A stretch of DNA of 64,000 bases from Aquatica leii (GCA_035610365.1 CM069439.1:4774001-4838000), one strand, 5' to 3'; numbered from the stretch's first letter, positions 32,980 through 45,720 are shown. Translations and numbers: made by a program. The notes: a model not told the origin generated them from the letters alone.

Positions 32980-34670
32980 TCTGTGTAGGATCTGTGTCTC
33001 CGCCCACTTCATTCTATGTGTAGTGCAATGCCGGATCTTGATATCTCTTCCCTCTGCGTATGAGTTCTGTGTTATTTAGTCTGACTTCTAAGGGTCTTTT
33101 GGTTTTCCCCACACGGTTTTTGAAGTCTTGACATCCCAGAGACCATACTTTTAATGGTAGTTGATGATCTGAACATTGGTTTTGTCTCTAATCTATGGAA
33201 TGCTAATTAGTGCTTTCGGTAGTTCTTCCTTTTTAGTTGCTGGCTTATTTTAGTGTTTATAAAGAAGCTCTTATATTATTGTTATTGAGTAATCATTTGG
33301 TTTAGGTTCTTTTTTATGTTTTTGATTTCATCTTGAAATTCTTTCTCTGTGTGACATAACTTGTGGGTTCTGCCAAATACAGACTTTGCTACCCATTTTT
33401 TCGTTGTTGTTTAGTGATTAGATGCATGGTTCAGATATTGATTTGTATGAGTTGGTTTTCTGTAAACGGCCGTCTCGATCATTCTATTGTTGTTCTTTCC
33501 GTGAACATCCAAGAGTAGTAGTGCGTTTTCTTTTTATTTTTTTATGGTAAATTTGATAGGCGGCTTCATGTTGCTCAGGTGATGCAGAAAGTGTTTTAGT
33601 TATCGATCATTGTAGCTACAAATTAGAAATGTATCGCCTACATACCTAAATCAAATCTTAGGTTTAAATTTAATTTATTATTATTGCCTTATATTTAAAC
33701 CTGCTCATGTAGATGTTAGCAATGACGGATAGTAGAAGTAAACCCATTGGAAGGTCGTCGTCTTGAGCAAAAAACCTGTTTTTCCTAGAAATATGAGTTT
33801 TTGAGACAGTATTCTAATAACTTTATGATTTCTTCAACTAGTAGCGTAGAGTTTTTTGTAGGTTTCCGTGTTCTAGCAGTTTCTTTCAAATAATTATTAG
33901 TTCTTTTTCTACCGGAACATTAGAGTATAGATTTTCCACGTCAAAGCTGACCAATTGGTCTTGTTGTAGCAGTTTTAAAGTCTTCAAAATATCAACAAAA
34001 TATTTTCACTTTTTGACAACAGATGTCTTGAAGTGGTTGCACGATCGGTAGTAGAAACTTGGCTAGCTAGTATGTAAGTCCATTACAAAAGCTAGTTATC
34101 GGCCGAAATCGCATGTTTTTTATGTATCTTGGGTAATTCATACAAATGTGGAGGTTTGCTGTAGTGCGGTAATAGAGTCCATAATAACTGTTGCGGTCCT
34201 GTCGGCTGGAAGGATTTTAATAGATTTTTTTCCCGTAAGTTTTTAAGGCTTTATCTTCCTATTTGGCAATGTTTGTGAAATATCTTCTAAGTCTTCTTAT
34301 TGCTTCTAATCGTCTGGTTTCAACGGCACTGATGATGTTTGGTAAAGGAACGTCGATTTTACAAAAAAACTGAATCCTTTTTCTAATATGGCCGCCTTTG
34401 TAGATAACAGTAGGTGCAATGAGATGTTGACAATGGTTTTCCTAAGTTTCTTTTGAGTTTTGGCTGTTTTCTATTGGTTCTGGATTAGTATTGACAATTT
34501 TTTGTCGTGTGTTTGCTTATGTAGTTGCCGTTTCTTCTTGCAAATGGCGTCTATTTTTTGAAATATTGAGGAGTAATCTTCTTCCAATGTGAATTCTTTT
34601 ATTTCCTTGAATCTTGGTGTAGTGTCGCAGAGTAATGTAGTGTTCTTCTAACCAATAGTGGTTTGAAATA
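32980..34670 (-). pseudogene. PLE relic, subfamily C, minus copy
   Basis: Heavily mutated. On the minus strand from 34670 down: an ICKKKRQLHKQTHDKK block (34510-34560); remnants of the ILPADRTATVIMDS block (about 34180-34220); LPKIHKKHAISA (34090-34130); QLVSFDVENLYSNVPVEKE (33910-33970, A box); DLPMGLLLSVIANIYMSRF (33700-33760, B box). A broken C-terminal region follows, with K-KDP--VR and GI-HH-type remnants at 33000-33120 that match the GIY-YIG end (family form ETKRPL-VRL-EH). It lies head-to-head with the same subfamily at 34835-35709. Confidence 0.7.
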
Positions 34671-34834
34671 ACTTAAATTATATTAGTGTTTTAATTGGCT
34701 TATTTTTGTTTTGTTTAATAACATTTTATACGCTTGATCCCATCATTGATTATGTTTTTAATATATAAGCTTCAGTGGTTTCTAAGTTTGTTAGTATTCA
34801 CCTAATAACTGCTATAGTATCTGTAACCAAAACG

Positions 34835-35709
34835 TTGTGTATAATCATTTATTTAAAAAAAATAGAAATGAAGACAATGGAAGTCCAGAATTGTGCTACT
34901 TTATCAAAGGCAACACTGCCTACCGCATTCAAATAAACGTTGGAAAACAAATTTCAAGACTACGAGAAGACGTTGATCAAAGTTACAAAGAAAAAAACGC
35001 ACATAAAGTTTTTGCAAATGGCAAAAGACAACCATATTATTCCAAATGGTTACTTAGTGAAGTCACCCATCCCAACACCAAGAGCTCACAAGATATTGGA
35101 ACGGGCCAGCTTTGCATTAATCCGTTCACAAATCAACCACCATCGTTGGAAGAAAACTACATTACTCCAGAACGCTACACAAATATTCAAGAAAATAAAA
35201 AAAAATAAATTGGAAGATCACGCATCAATATTCTAAAAAAAAACATCACTTGCAAGAAAATACGGCAATTACATAAGCAAACATACGACAAAATGGTCAA
35301 AATTAATTCTGGACAAACACCTGACACCCAAAACGAACTAAGGAGAACTATCGGCAACATCTCATCGCACCCACTGTCATCTACAGAGACCGCCCTATAA
35401 GAAAAGAGGCTCAGTTTTTTCTTAACACCGAATAACGTTCCTTTACTAGACATTAGCTGATTTTAAGATAACAAACAAACGAGAGATTTTAAGTGAAAAG
35501 CCAGAGCTATACTAGCAAAAAAAAGACATCCTAGAAACATCACCAAATAGGAGGTTAAAATTCTTAAAAATTTACGAAAAACAAATCTATCAACATCTTC
35601 TCAGTCAGCAAAGGAACTGTAACAGTTACTATGGACTCGATTATCTATGACCAAAAAATTGAAGAAATTCTACAAGGGAACTACCGAAGATTAAATAAAA
35701 ATCCAACAA
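34835..35709 (+). pseudogene. PLE relic, subfamily C, plus copy (left part)
   Basis: The N-terminal region reads FLQMAKDNHIIPNGYLVK and AHKILERASFALIRSQINHHR (35015-35150), matching the conserved IP-GL and KAL-R-SLALIR blocks of PLE N-termini. Then comes ITCKKIRQLHKQTYDK (35240-35290), the counterpart of the minus copy at 34510-34560, and a SKGTVTVTMDSIIYDQKI block (35620-35660) in place of ADKGNATVV. It stops at NYRRLNKNPT, where PLE copy B is inserted. The ORF resumes at 37898. Frame changes lie near 35210, 35400 and 35600. Confidence 0.7.
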
Positions 35710-35762
35710 TAGCGAAGACTTTCACGACCGGAATCTATACTAGGATAAGAATAAACAGGAAT

Positions 35763-37470
35763 CGGTGCTCTCTAAAGGTTTGAATTTTGCGGTTGCTCCC
35801 AAACGTATTCCTAAAGAAGATATTTTATGTGCTGTTGAGCCTTCTATAAGACATCTTCCTCGCCACATCTCAGATCCCATTTGTATTAACAATGGAAAAA
35901 TCCTTAAATCATCTAAAATTCCTGAATCCAACATTTTCTAAGTCGGAAGAGTCAGCTCTAAAAAGACTCTGTAAGAACTGTGATATTATTGTTCTTCCAG
36001 CCGACAAAAGCAACGCTACTGTAGTTTTGAACCAAATTGGTTATGTTGCGAAAATCAATTCTATTTTGTCCGAGGAAACTTACGCTCTTCTAACTCACAA
36101 CCCCACTTCGAGGATTGAACGTGAGATCAGCCAAATCACCAAATCTTTCAATCTACCTCCTGAAACTAAACGTCGACTTACCCATCAGATTCTAAACCAC
36201 TTCTCAAAGTTCACAAACAAGGTATTCCTTTTCGACCTATCGTCAGTACTATCCAATCTCCTACCTACAAGCTAGCCAAGTTCTTGTCCAACATTCTTTG
36301 TTAGTTTACAAGTAAAACCTCTTCTCACATCCTCAACTCTCAGCATTTTATTCAACGTCTAAAAACTATAAAACTTAAACCTCAAGATCTTCTCGTGAGC
36401 TTTGATGTTACTTCACTTTTTACTAAAGTTCCTATTAAGAATTCGCTTATTATCATCAAACAGATTCTGCCTCAACATGGCGAGAACTTAAGTTTGGTTC
36501 CTCTTATTGATAAGTGTCTATCGTCTACTTAAATTCAATTTGATAACAAGTTTTACGAACAGGTTTCTGGTGCTGCTATGGGTTCTCCTCTATCACCTGT
36601 TGTAGCTAACATTTTTATGGAATCCTTTGAAACGGTTGCTTTGGGATCATCAATATTAAAACCTAAAGTGCGGTTTAGGTATGTTGACGACACGTTTATT
36701 GTTTGGTCTCATGGTCATCTCGAATTGTCTAAGTTTCTTGATCATCTTAACAATTAACACTTAGATATCAAATTTACTATGGAAATCGAAAGTAATGGTT
36801 TTTTCCATTTCTTGACGTTCTTGTGACTCGTAAGCCCGACGTACTTCTGAGCCGTTCTGTTTATTGCAAACCCACATATACGGACAGATACCTTCATGCT
36901 TCGTCTCATCATCATCCTGCACAGAAACGTTCTGTTATTGAATCTTTGGTTCATCGTGCCTTTTCTATTTTCCAACCTGAGAATCTACACTCGGAACTGC
37001 GTCATCTTACTAGAACCTTAGTGAACAATGGTTATGTGAAGCGAGATATTCTTAAAGTTATTCATCGTCGTCTACATCTACGTACTCGATTACCTAAGGA
37101 CATTTCTACTCCCGAATCCAATCCGACATTGGGCTTTTCACCCTACATTCACAAGGTTACATATCAAACAGAGAAACTTCTTCGTAAGAATGGTATTAAA
37201 CCCATATTCAACTCGACAGGCAAAATCTCTCAGATTCTTCCTTCTCCCAAAAAAAAATTTCCTACGCTTTTATCTCAAGGTGTACACCAAATTCCTTGTT
37301 GATGTGGTTTAGTCTACATTGGTGAAACCAGTCGTTTTGTCATTACTCGCATTTTAGAGCAGCGGTTGCTGAACATTATTTTACTACAGGTCGCAAGATA
37401 GATTTTGATAATGTTTCGTTGATTGCCAAATCTCCATTTTTTTTAACAGGAAATTCCGAGAGAGCATAGA
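35763..37470 (+). pseudogene. PLE RT plus GIY-YIG ORF (copy B, broken)
   Basis: Begins at the KGLNFAVAPK block, so the N-terminus is missing. Readable blocks: VLPADKSNATVVLNQIGYVAKI (35990-36055); SFDVTSLFTKVPI (36400, A box); GAAMGSPLSPVVANIFME (36570-36620, closer to the family form than copy A); FRYVDDTFIVW (36675). YCKPTYTDRYLHASSHHHPA is at 36865 and LVYIGETSRF at about 37310 (GIY-YIG, with CGLVYIG intact). Frame changes or stops lie near 36190, 36300, 36530, 36755 and 37300. Copy B has fewer changes than copy A in the RT motifs. Confidence 0.85.
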
Positions 37471-37478
37471 AATCATCA

Positions 37479-37703
37479 AACACTCCAATAACTTTAATCG
37501 CAATCATGGTTTTGAGCTATCCCTTCTTTGGTTCCCGGTCATTAGTCATTTATCGAAAACACGCCCCTTATCAACCGTAACCCAATCAGAGCCGAGCTTA
37601 ACCATCCGTGACGATCCTTTTCCTTTATATACGGAGACTATTCCTTCTTAGTCACTTCTACGGAGTTTAGAATGTGGCTTGGTTCACAAGTTGATTACCT
37701 AAC
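37479..37703 (+). repeat. pseudo-LTR of PLE copy B
   Basis: Matches 13635-13849 and 16262-16469, from CACTCCAATAACTTTAATCG to CACAAGTTGATTACCTAACT. Confidence 0.85.
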
Positions 37704-37897
37704 TCTGTAGTGGTTTTGTTAAATTTTTTTTGCTTTTTCAAATTATCCTTTTCTTTCTTACCTTTCGGTTGCATGTTTGAGTTTTGCGATTTATCTCACG
37801 CCCTGATAAAAACCTTTACGAAAGTGGGCGAGGCGTTGGCAACTTCGGTTACGACAACAATGACACGGTCCAAGCCCGGAGGACATTCTTATCTTAG
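37704..37897 (+). repeat. PLE 5' UTR following the pLTR
   Basis: Matches 13850-14000, including GTTGGCAACTTCGGTTACGAC and GACACGGTCCAAGCCCGGA, then stops at the target duplication. It carries the hammerhead-like CCTGATAAAAACC...GGGCGAGGCGTTGG remnant. Confidence 0.75.
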
Positions 37898-38215
37898 TAA
37901 AAATCCAACAAGTCTCGAGAAAAAGACCTTATAATTATACAAAAGAATTCTAATACCAAGAACGAATCACTGCACCACAGCAAATCTTTACGTCTATATG
38001 GACTACCTAAAATACAGAAAAAACATCTCGATAACCAACTCTCGTAATGAACGGACATACCAACTAGCCAAGCTTCTACTATCGATCGTGTAACCGCTTT
38101 ATGACAACAGCCCATCTTTTCCCAAAAACTCTAAACATTTTGTTGAAAATACTAGAATATTGTCTCAGAAAGTCATATTTCCAGAAAAAGGACAGGTTTT
38201 TTGCTTAGAACCAAT
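37898..38215 (+). pseudogene. PLE subfamily C, plus copy (right part)
   Basis: It resumes the host PLE after copy B: a KNPTSLEKKT block, then a LYGLPKIQKKHLDNQL remnant (38010-38050). A degenerate A-to-B region (LEYCLRKSYFQKKDRFFA, 38150-38210) follows and matches 33770-33830 of the minus copy. Intervening RT text is deleted. It ends near 38215. Confidence 0.6.
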
Positions 38216-41200
38216 AAGTTCATCTCTATCACAAAATCCAATTTTTAAATCTCATGAACATGACATTTTTTGTGCAACAAAGTAATTGTCGAAAAAAATA
38301 ACCAATTGTTAAAAGTTTTGGTTATAACAAAAATTGCAATAAAATTTTTTTTGACTACATCTACATTATTTATTTATAATAGCACACGCGTTAAACGCTT
38401 ACGTTGGCAATTTAATTAGGCCGTCAATTCTTTTTAAAATTTCTGACTAGACAATAACATAATGGTAATCGCTTTGAATGATCTTAAATGATTTCGAGGC
38501 TTTGAGACGTTTCAATATATAGAAACACATCAATATTTTCTTTGTCGTTAGATATTTTTAAAAATTTATACTTGCAACAGAATAATTTAAGTATTTATGT
38601 GTATAATCGTAAGCTGTGCTTCTACTGATCTTTTTTTCTTTTTTTTTGGTGAACTCAAATTTTTCGTTTAATAATGTAATAATAGCATGTGTGTATAAAC
38701 TTGATTAAAAAAAAAATTGAAAAATATTCCTGGTTACCACCACAACTTTTGTTTTTTATTTCTAAAGTGTATAATTACTAACATTTTTTTTCTAGCTTTG
38801 TAATACTGATCTGAGTGCACTTAGATATTATTTTAATGTTGCCAAGCTGCATTGCGTGCTTAAAAAACTAACACTATAGTGACTCAATGATTTCTGTTGA
38901 ATTAAGTAGTATTTTTTAAATTAAATTTAGCATGAATAATTATTTGTGACAAAAGTTACAGTACTATAATAAATTTCGTCATTTTGAAAAGTTTTTTACA
39001 TTTAAAAAGTCAATAAAATACAGTCGAAAATTTTAAGTCATCATTTGTTCTTTCTAGACTATACACTGTTGAATTAAAGTTTAAAGTTTTAAATTATTTG
39101 TGTGTGAATTTTGTTTACAAAATTATTAGTTTTCATGATGTGATAAACTGTGTTTGATTTGAACGTTATATTAAAGTCACATGGTGGTACAAGTGCTGAA
39201 GAAGAGAAAGAATATGATTAAAGTTCAAATTGTGACAATGTATTTTATTTTAAAGTTGTTTTCTACATGGTATGTTAAAGTGATGCCAAAATACATTTAA
39301 TAAAAATAGTAATTAAGTTGTTTGCCAGATACACACATAGAAATATGTTAACGTAAATCTAAATTGTACAGAGTATATAAACTAAAAAACATATAAAGTA
39401 AACTAGTAATTATATATAGTGCGTTTCATTTACATAGGTTTAGAACAAACATTATTTTTCTACAAAAAGTTAGGCAATGGCTTTGTGCTTTGACTTGTTT
39501 CCGCTCGAGAAATGCGGATAAGTAATTTTATTGCCAGTTGTACGGAGAACCATACGTTCAAGTAGATAGGTTTAATTTAAAAGCGTCTGTAAATGGTTTT
39601 GGAGTATATCTTTTTGGCAAACAATTGCATTTTCGAGCTCTTGTCACAATAGTCGTGCAGAACTTAATCAAAACTTTTACAAACAAAAGACGCCAACTTA
39701 CTGCTGATATTATCTACGTGGGTAACCCGAAATTGCGTGATCCTATTTTATCTTAATTATTCTGCTATCTTAAAGCTGCAGACTTGGTCAGAAATTGCAT
39801 TTAGTTTTGTGAATAACTTTACCGCGTTTCTCTTTTAATACGATTCTTTAGCAATGCTAATGCATTCCGTCAACTTTTAAATACACCTTCATTGTTTTTC
39901 AGTCTTTTTAAATAACTAGCTTAGAATCTACATTGTAGATCAATACTAAACTGCGCTATTAAGGAGTGCGTCAAAATATTTTGATGGAAAACACTCGCAA
40001 CATATATTTCTCTTTTAACCAAAAGCGGAAATTGCACGAATCTTACATACACAATAGATAAGTAAAAGAACTAATATAATGTTTCCGTAATTTTTTTTGG
40101 ATTCATTCAATATTCGTTTTTATTTTAAAACGATTGACTTTAATGTTATTTTTAAATTATTGTAGCAAAACGTATAAAATAAGTCGATAAATAGGACTAC
40201 GCTTGCTGGACTCGACCCAAAGCTTGGAGTTACTAATACGCAGAATTATGCACAATCATAAATGAAAAATTATTCGTATTTAATGCCACTACTGTGCAGT
40301 AAAATAACATCATTGCCATCGTCCGTCTACTATCATAGTAAAGACAGGATAGACGAGATGTAAGTTTGCAATACTGTCTTTATGGATTTTGAATTTGTTT
40401 AAATGATTCTACAGTAAACATTTTTAATAAAATTGCTTTACCATTGACGTAATTAATTTTATTAAATTTTTAGTGATCTCATTTTATGAAATTTGTGATT
40501 AAATCTCACTCGTACAAAATCCAATGCACGCCTTACGTTCAGTATAAATTTTGATAAATTCTCGGAAAAAATTAAAATAATTAAAAATAAGAAAAGTTTA
40601 AATTAATCAAAACGAAATAATTGTATCACTGAATTTAACTTTTTTCTTAGTCTTTGTCTAAAAGTATCTTAAAGTTTTTAATGAGGGCATTGTTTACCAA
40701 TAACAAAATACCTTTATTAGGGTTGTTTTGATCATTACCTTAAGTAAAAAATAATTATGTTTTGTAAACTAGTAACAAAGTTCTTCTTATTGAATTTACA
40801 TTTATTCAATAAAAAACACGAATTTAATTGGAATTTTGCTTTGTTAATTAAAGTTTTATAAATAAATACTTCGAATATTTCTTTTTTATAATTTGATGTC
40901 GTTAAATGCAAATTGCTCTACCAGATAGACATTGAAATTAAATAAATAAGCACAAATTGATGCTACCGATTTCCTTACGTCTGCTGCATTTTCATGTAAA
41001 TTAAGTAAACAGAAAAAAGATAAAAAAGTAGGTTCTTTATTTTATAATTTGCTCAGAGTTTGATTACTTGTGCATTATTTTTTGTTGTTAGATTTATTTT
41101 ACTGGTTAGGAATTATTTAAAAAGATTTTTAATTTAATTATTTCAAAAATTTTGTTATGATACATAGTTTTATGTAAAGTGTATGGTCTAAAGGTAGGAC

Positions 41201-42950
41201 AATCAGACGACAACAAAATTCATAAAAATAAAAAAATTAAGATAATGTAGATCATATGTAAACGTTACCAACACAATTAAAAGAAACATTAAAAACATAA
41301 GTAAGGGCACGGAATTACCAGTTATTCTGAATAATAAAATAAAGCATTAAATTAAAATAATTTTCACATGTTTTCACAACTGGGACAAAAAAACTCTAAA
41401 ATAAAGACCTGAGCATTTAAAAAAATGTAAAAAGTTTTATAGTTAATGGTTTATATCAACCTGCGTTATAATTAAAAACTTTATTTGTCCACCGACTTTA
41501 CATAAAAAGTATAATTCTAATTTTTATTGAAAATTTTATTTGTTATTGCAGCGTGTTTTTGTAGATCTAAGCATTTGAGAACATTTAACTCAGTTTTACT
41601 TCAGATTGTGAAACTGCTTGATATAAATCAAAGAAATTTATTTTCTGTGACGTACTTATACTGGGTTTTCCAAAAGTCCTGAAACGGAGCCATATGTTTT
41701 GAACGAGCGAAGAAAAAAAAATGGAAAATTTGGGGATCACTACGGAGTCATAAAAACGACATTTTTAGATAGTTTAAAACATTTTTAAATAGCAGCCCTT
41801 GTCAAGTTTTTACTTATTTTAAAGGTAATTAAAAAAGAAACATCCCCATAAACTAAAACCTGACCATCTTAACTTTTTGTTGTTGTTGTTAATATATTGA
41901 TTTGATATGTTACTTTCGTTTTCTGCAGGTGCACATGGTAGTGACAGTGGTTCTTCAGAAAGGATATATGGCGCTGCTTGTTCATTAACTTAACTTCTAT
42001 GCTTTCCAGTTTTGTTGCAGAGAAAAATTCTGTAAGGCGTTGTGTTTTTGCCAAGACAGCAGCATTTTTCTCATTACTTTCTTTAAAGGCTTTTCTTTTT
42101 TAGCTCCAGATAGTGAAACTTTCCGTGGCATTACTGAGCCTGTCTTTCTGGCTTCTAAATTCTGTACTTTAAATTTTTTATATAAAATACTTCTATAATA
42201 AATTGTAAGATTTTCGCAAGTTAGGATATAGCTGCCAGAGTCACGATGACCTTTGGTCTAAATTGTCTGAACCGAAATGAAGTCTTACGTCTATTCCAAG
42301 CAAGGTCTAAATGTAGAGTTACTTTAAGGTAAAAGAAGAATCTATTATAATGCGGAGTATGTCTTGATCGCCGGGATCGCCCGAACTGCGAACAACAACT
42401 TATGACAGTAAAAAGTTTAACAACGTAGCACAAATTAAATATTAGCAATCTAGTATTAAACGTTTACATAAAGAAAATAATTAAACATGAGTAAATTAAG
42501 TCGCAAACGGAGTTATTGCTTAGGAACATTCGATCACAAGACAAAACATCAACTTATAAACACCAAAGCACGATTACTTATGATATAGTCCAGAGTCCTA
42601 CACCCCTACGCAAGTTCGTTTGACGTACTGTACGATGTACGATAGTACGCTTACCATAATTGCAGAAAGTATGATAATTTTAGCCATACTAAACATTTGA
42701 TTCAAACAAAAATGATTTTGAATTTGAAACTTAAGTGCCGATTAGTAAAAGAGTAAAAAACAGCACTGTTTTTTGCTGACAGTCGGGCAACACTGATTAG
42801 TTTAAATGTTATGTTTCAGATTTAGATAGGATGTAGTCATGCAGTCGACACGATAACAAAAAAAAAGTATCTACATCAGTATATTATCTAGCACTTGTGT
42901 TAACAAGAAAAATGCCACTTATCTGAGGAGAGTGTAGATGATCTTGCTGT
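38216..42950. other. long AT-rich non-coding stretch
   Basis: No gene recognised. 42225-42450 is less AT-rich and includes CGCCGGGATCGCCCGAACTGCG; it may be a repeat of unknown type. The text at 41660-41700 (ACTGGGTTTTCCAAAAGTCCTGAAACG) resembles a DNA-transposon terminus, with no partner found. Confidence 0.45.
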
Positions 42951-42999
42951 GTTGCACTTTGTGCAGGCATAAGTTTTAAACAAATTCATTTCATGGTAG

Positions 43000-43139
43000 T
43001 TCAGACTCGAGGACCGCGGGACGAACACGAATTATAGCACACACAACCTGTCAAGACACTCGCAGTCCGCGACGGGGCTCTTCTACCAGGGGGCCCGGGG
43101 CAATTGCACGTTTTACCCCCCTCCATAAATCCGGCCCTG
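43000..43139 (-). mobile_element. hAT-like element terminus
   Basis: The minus strand from 43139 reads CAGGGCCGGATTTATGG, then a G-run, then GTGCAATTGCCCCGGGCCCC. This is a form typical of hAT non-autonomous ends and shared with 319-380. The GC content contrasts sharply with the surroundings. The opposite terminus was not located. Confidence 0.5.
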
Positions 43140-43229
43140 TGTATAGTCAGGTGACTAAGGGAAAACAAAAAAACCCAATCGAAATGATTTTGCAGCAAAT
43201 ACTACAGCGACTCGATAAATTCGAAGCTA

Positions 43230-45005
43230 ACATTGTTAATAACTAATTCCCTACGTATCCTGGAATGGAACGCAAATAGACTGCTGCAACACAAAAATGA
43301 ACTACAAGCAATAACTACAAGTATAAAAAACATAAACATTTGCCTGATATCGGAAACCCAGTTTACAAGTGAACCACATATTAAGTTTCGGAACTATCTA
43401 ATACACTATACCGTTCATCCGGCTAATATAGCTAGTGATGGAAGTGCTATTATAATTAGAGGAAGCATGAATCAATATGAAGCAGAAAAATGAGCGACTC
43501 ACGACATCCAAGCAACAACTGTGACAATAGTGTCTACCAAACAAACACTAACGGTAAGTGCAATATACTGTTCACCGCGATACAATATCTACGTAGATTG
43601 GTATTTAGAATTTTGCCGAAAATTAAACGATCGCTTTATTATTGTAGGCGATGCAAACCACACTCACTAAGAATCCAAGCTTATTACGTCAAAAGGGAGA
43701 GAGCTATATTAAGCTGCTACAAAATACGGATGTGAATTTCTGTCTACGAAAAAGCCCACATACTGGCTAATTGACTCAACCAAGATACCAGACTTGATCG
43801 ACTTCTTTGTCATCAAAAATGTCTAAGCAAATTACATCAAAATTGAAGAAGGCCATGGTCTGAACTCCGATCATTTACTCATATTATTAACAATCATAAT
43901 CTTATCATAACAAAACACCAAAACTCTGTCCTAATAAACAAACACATAAACTAAAACTACTTTAATCTTATGTTAGAAAACACTATTAACTTTAGCGTCC
44001 CATTTAAAACCATTGACCAATTTGAAAATGAAGTGCACAACTTTACCACAGCTATCCAGCAAGTAGCATGAAAAAGTACACCGGTTATTAAAAGAAAAGC
44101 TCAATGGATTAAACTATCCAAATGAGATTAAAGATATGATTGCCGAAAAACGTAGACTAAGACGGTGCTGGCACCAAACCCAAGCGCCGCAAGATATAAC
44201 TTGAATAGATGAACACGACAACTAACTAAAGAAAAAAGAACGTTAAAAAACACCACAATTAACAAAGTTCTAACAGACCTGACAGCAGATACCAGCACAA
44301 AATACTTTTTGTGGAAAACCACAAAGCACCTGGAACGCCCCATTTTACAAATACACCTTATTAGAAAAGCCAATAGACAATAGGCTCGTAATGATAGTGA
44401 CAAAGCCAATACGTTCGCTGACCACATTGAAAGAATATTTCTTCCAAACAGGGGAACAGACAACTGAACTAACTCCAAAAAAATACAATGACACAATTCC
44501 ACTGGTCACACCAAAAGAAGTTGCTGAAGAACTTCAATCCGAATAAAGCACTTTGCTTCGACTTGATAACTAGAACCATACATAAGAAATTAAAAAAAAA
44601 CTTTAATACAATTAACTACAGTCATTAATGCTTTAATCCGACTAAAGCATGTTCCAGTATCTTGGAAAGTATCTGATGTAATTATGCTACCAAAGCCTGT
44701 CAAAAACCACAACAAAGTAGAATCATATCGCCCAATTGCACCAATTATGTCAAAATTGTTTGAAAAACTAATTCTGAAACGTCTCATACCCATTATCGAA
44801 CAATATCAACTTATCCCAACGCATCAGTTGGGCTTTCGTCGTAAACCTTTAACCATCGACCAGATCAACAAAATAACTAACATAGAAAAATTACTTGAAG
44901 ATAAAAAAGTATGCCCCGCAATAATTGTAGACATTGCACAAGTCTTTTACCGGGTATGGCACACCGGCCTGCTATACAAATTAAAATCTTCTTTTTCCAT
45001 ATTAT
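43230..45005 (+). pseudogene. jockey-like LINE relic: endonuclease and RT start
   Basis: Starts with LRILEWNANRLLQHKNEL (43245), the jockey endonuclease N-terminus, with ICLISETQF carrying the catalytic Glu (43340-43370). GDANHTH follows near 43650, then WLIDSTKIPDLIDFFV (about 43770) and GLNSDHLLI (about 43860, SDH box). RT begins with VPVSWKVSDVIMLPKPVKN (44650-44700), SYRPIAPIMSKLFEKLILKR (44725), HQLGFR (44825) and IIVDIAQVFYRVWH (44925, A box). Homology ends abruptly at LLYKLK (about 44990), just after the A box. Frame changes occur throughout the middle. Confidence 0.8.
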
Positions 45006-45019
45006 AAACTTTTTTCTTG

Positions 45020-45720
45020 AGTTTTTTGTTATTATTTTGTATTCATAGTGACTTTTGCATTCAGTAAATATGCCCATGGATACCTGATGTACGGTTTCTG
45101 TAATAGAAATGCTAACGCGACCGCAAACAGTATGGCATACGTTTTCCAAACCGAAAACAATACATTTTAAAAACTGGATCAACGACATCGAGAAACTGGT
45201 TAGTTTTCAACGAGAAACGCTAATGCTGGTCGACTAAGACAAAAGCGTGCAATATAACTAGAAGAACAAATACTAGACGCTGCACACGAAAATTCTTTGC
45301 TTAGTACCCGACAGTTACCTTCAACATTAAATAACGAGACCGTTCACTTGGTTCTACAAGAAAACCTGCTTTATCCATATCACGTTTTTAACGTTCAGCT
45401 TTTCTATACTAAGGACAACATATTACGTTTAATTTTTTGTAACACAATCTTAAATTCGATTCAAGAATATGGCGACTTTCTCTGGCGTATTTTTTGAAGC
45501 GACGAATCTATGTTTATCAGAGATGGTGTAATTTAATTTAATACTTATAATTTTTAGGATTGGACAGATGAAAATCCGCATGAATTTATATAATACGGTC
45601 AAATAATAGAAAACTAGGGGTTACTTTAATACCGCGATGAGACCACCACAATGACCAGAGTCGTGGTGTCCACATCTTAAAACGCTATCTACCATGCTAT
45701 CAGGTATGCAGAATAGCACC
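45020..45720 (+). pseudogene. Tc1/mariner-like (DUF4817-type) transposase relic
   Basis: Blocks in several frames match a widespread insect transposase family. They are: a YGFCNRNANATANS helix-turn-helix start (45090); NANAGRLRQKRA (45215); EEQILDAAHENSLLSTRQLP (45265-45310); then FLWRIF-SDESMF (45470-45515), corresponding to the catalytic F--ILWSDES-F. DWTDENPHEF follows at 45560, matching the W--ENPH block. Several stops. The catalytic second half is missing. Confidence 0.6.

Larger units (their letters stand above)
35710..37897 (+). mobile_element. Penelope-like element copy B, inserted in PLE subfamily C
   Basis: Flanked by a 14-bp duplication of the host PLE sequence, TAAAAATCCAACAA (35696-35709 and 37898-37911). 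Element order: inverted 5'-UTR fragment (35710-35755, ending near GGAATCTATACTAGGATAAGAA), 5'-truncated ORF (35763-37470), pLTR (37479-37703), then a 5'-UTR piece of a following unit (37704-37897). It is the same family as copy A (13536-16470). The pLTR plus 5' UTR at the right end is what a truncated tandem unit would leave. Confidence 0.85.

Noticed and set aside
39538..39756. Open frame of 72 codons in the 38-43 kb gap
   Set aside because: No family motif, no flanking splice signals that I can support, and of a length expected by chance.
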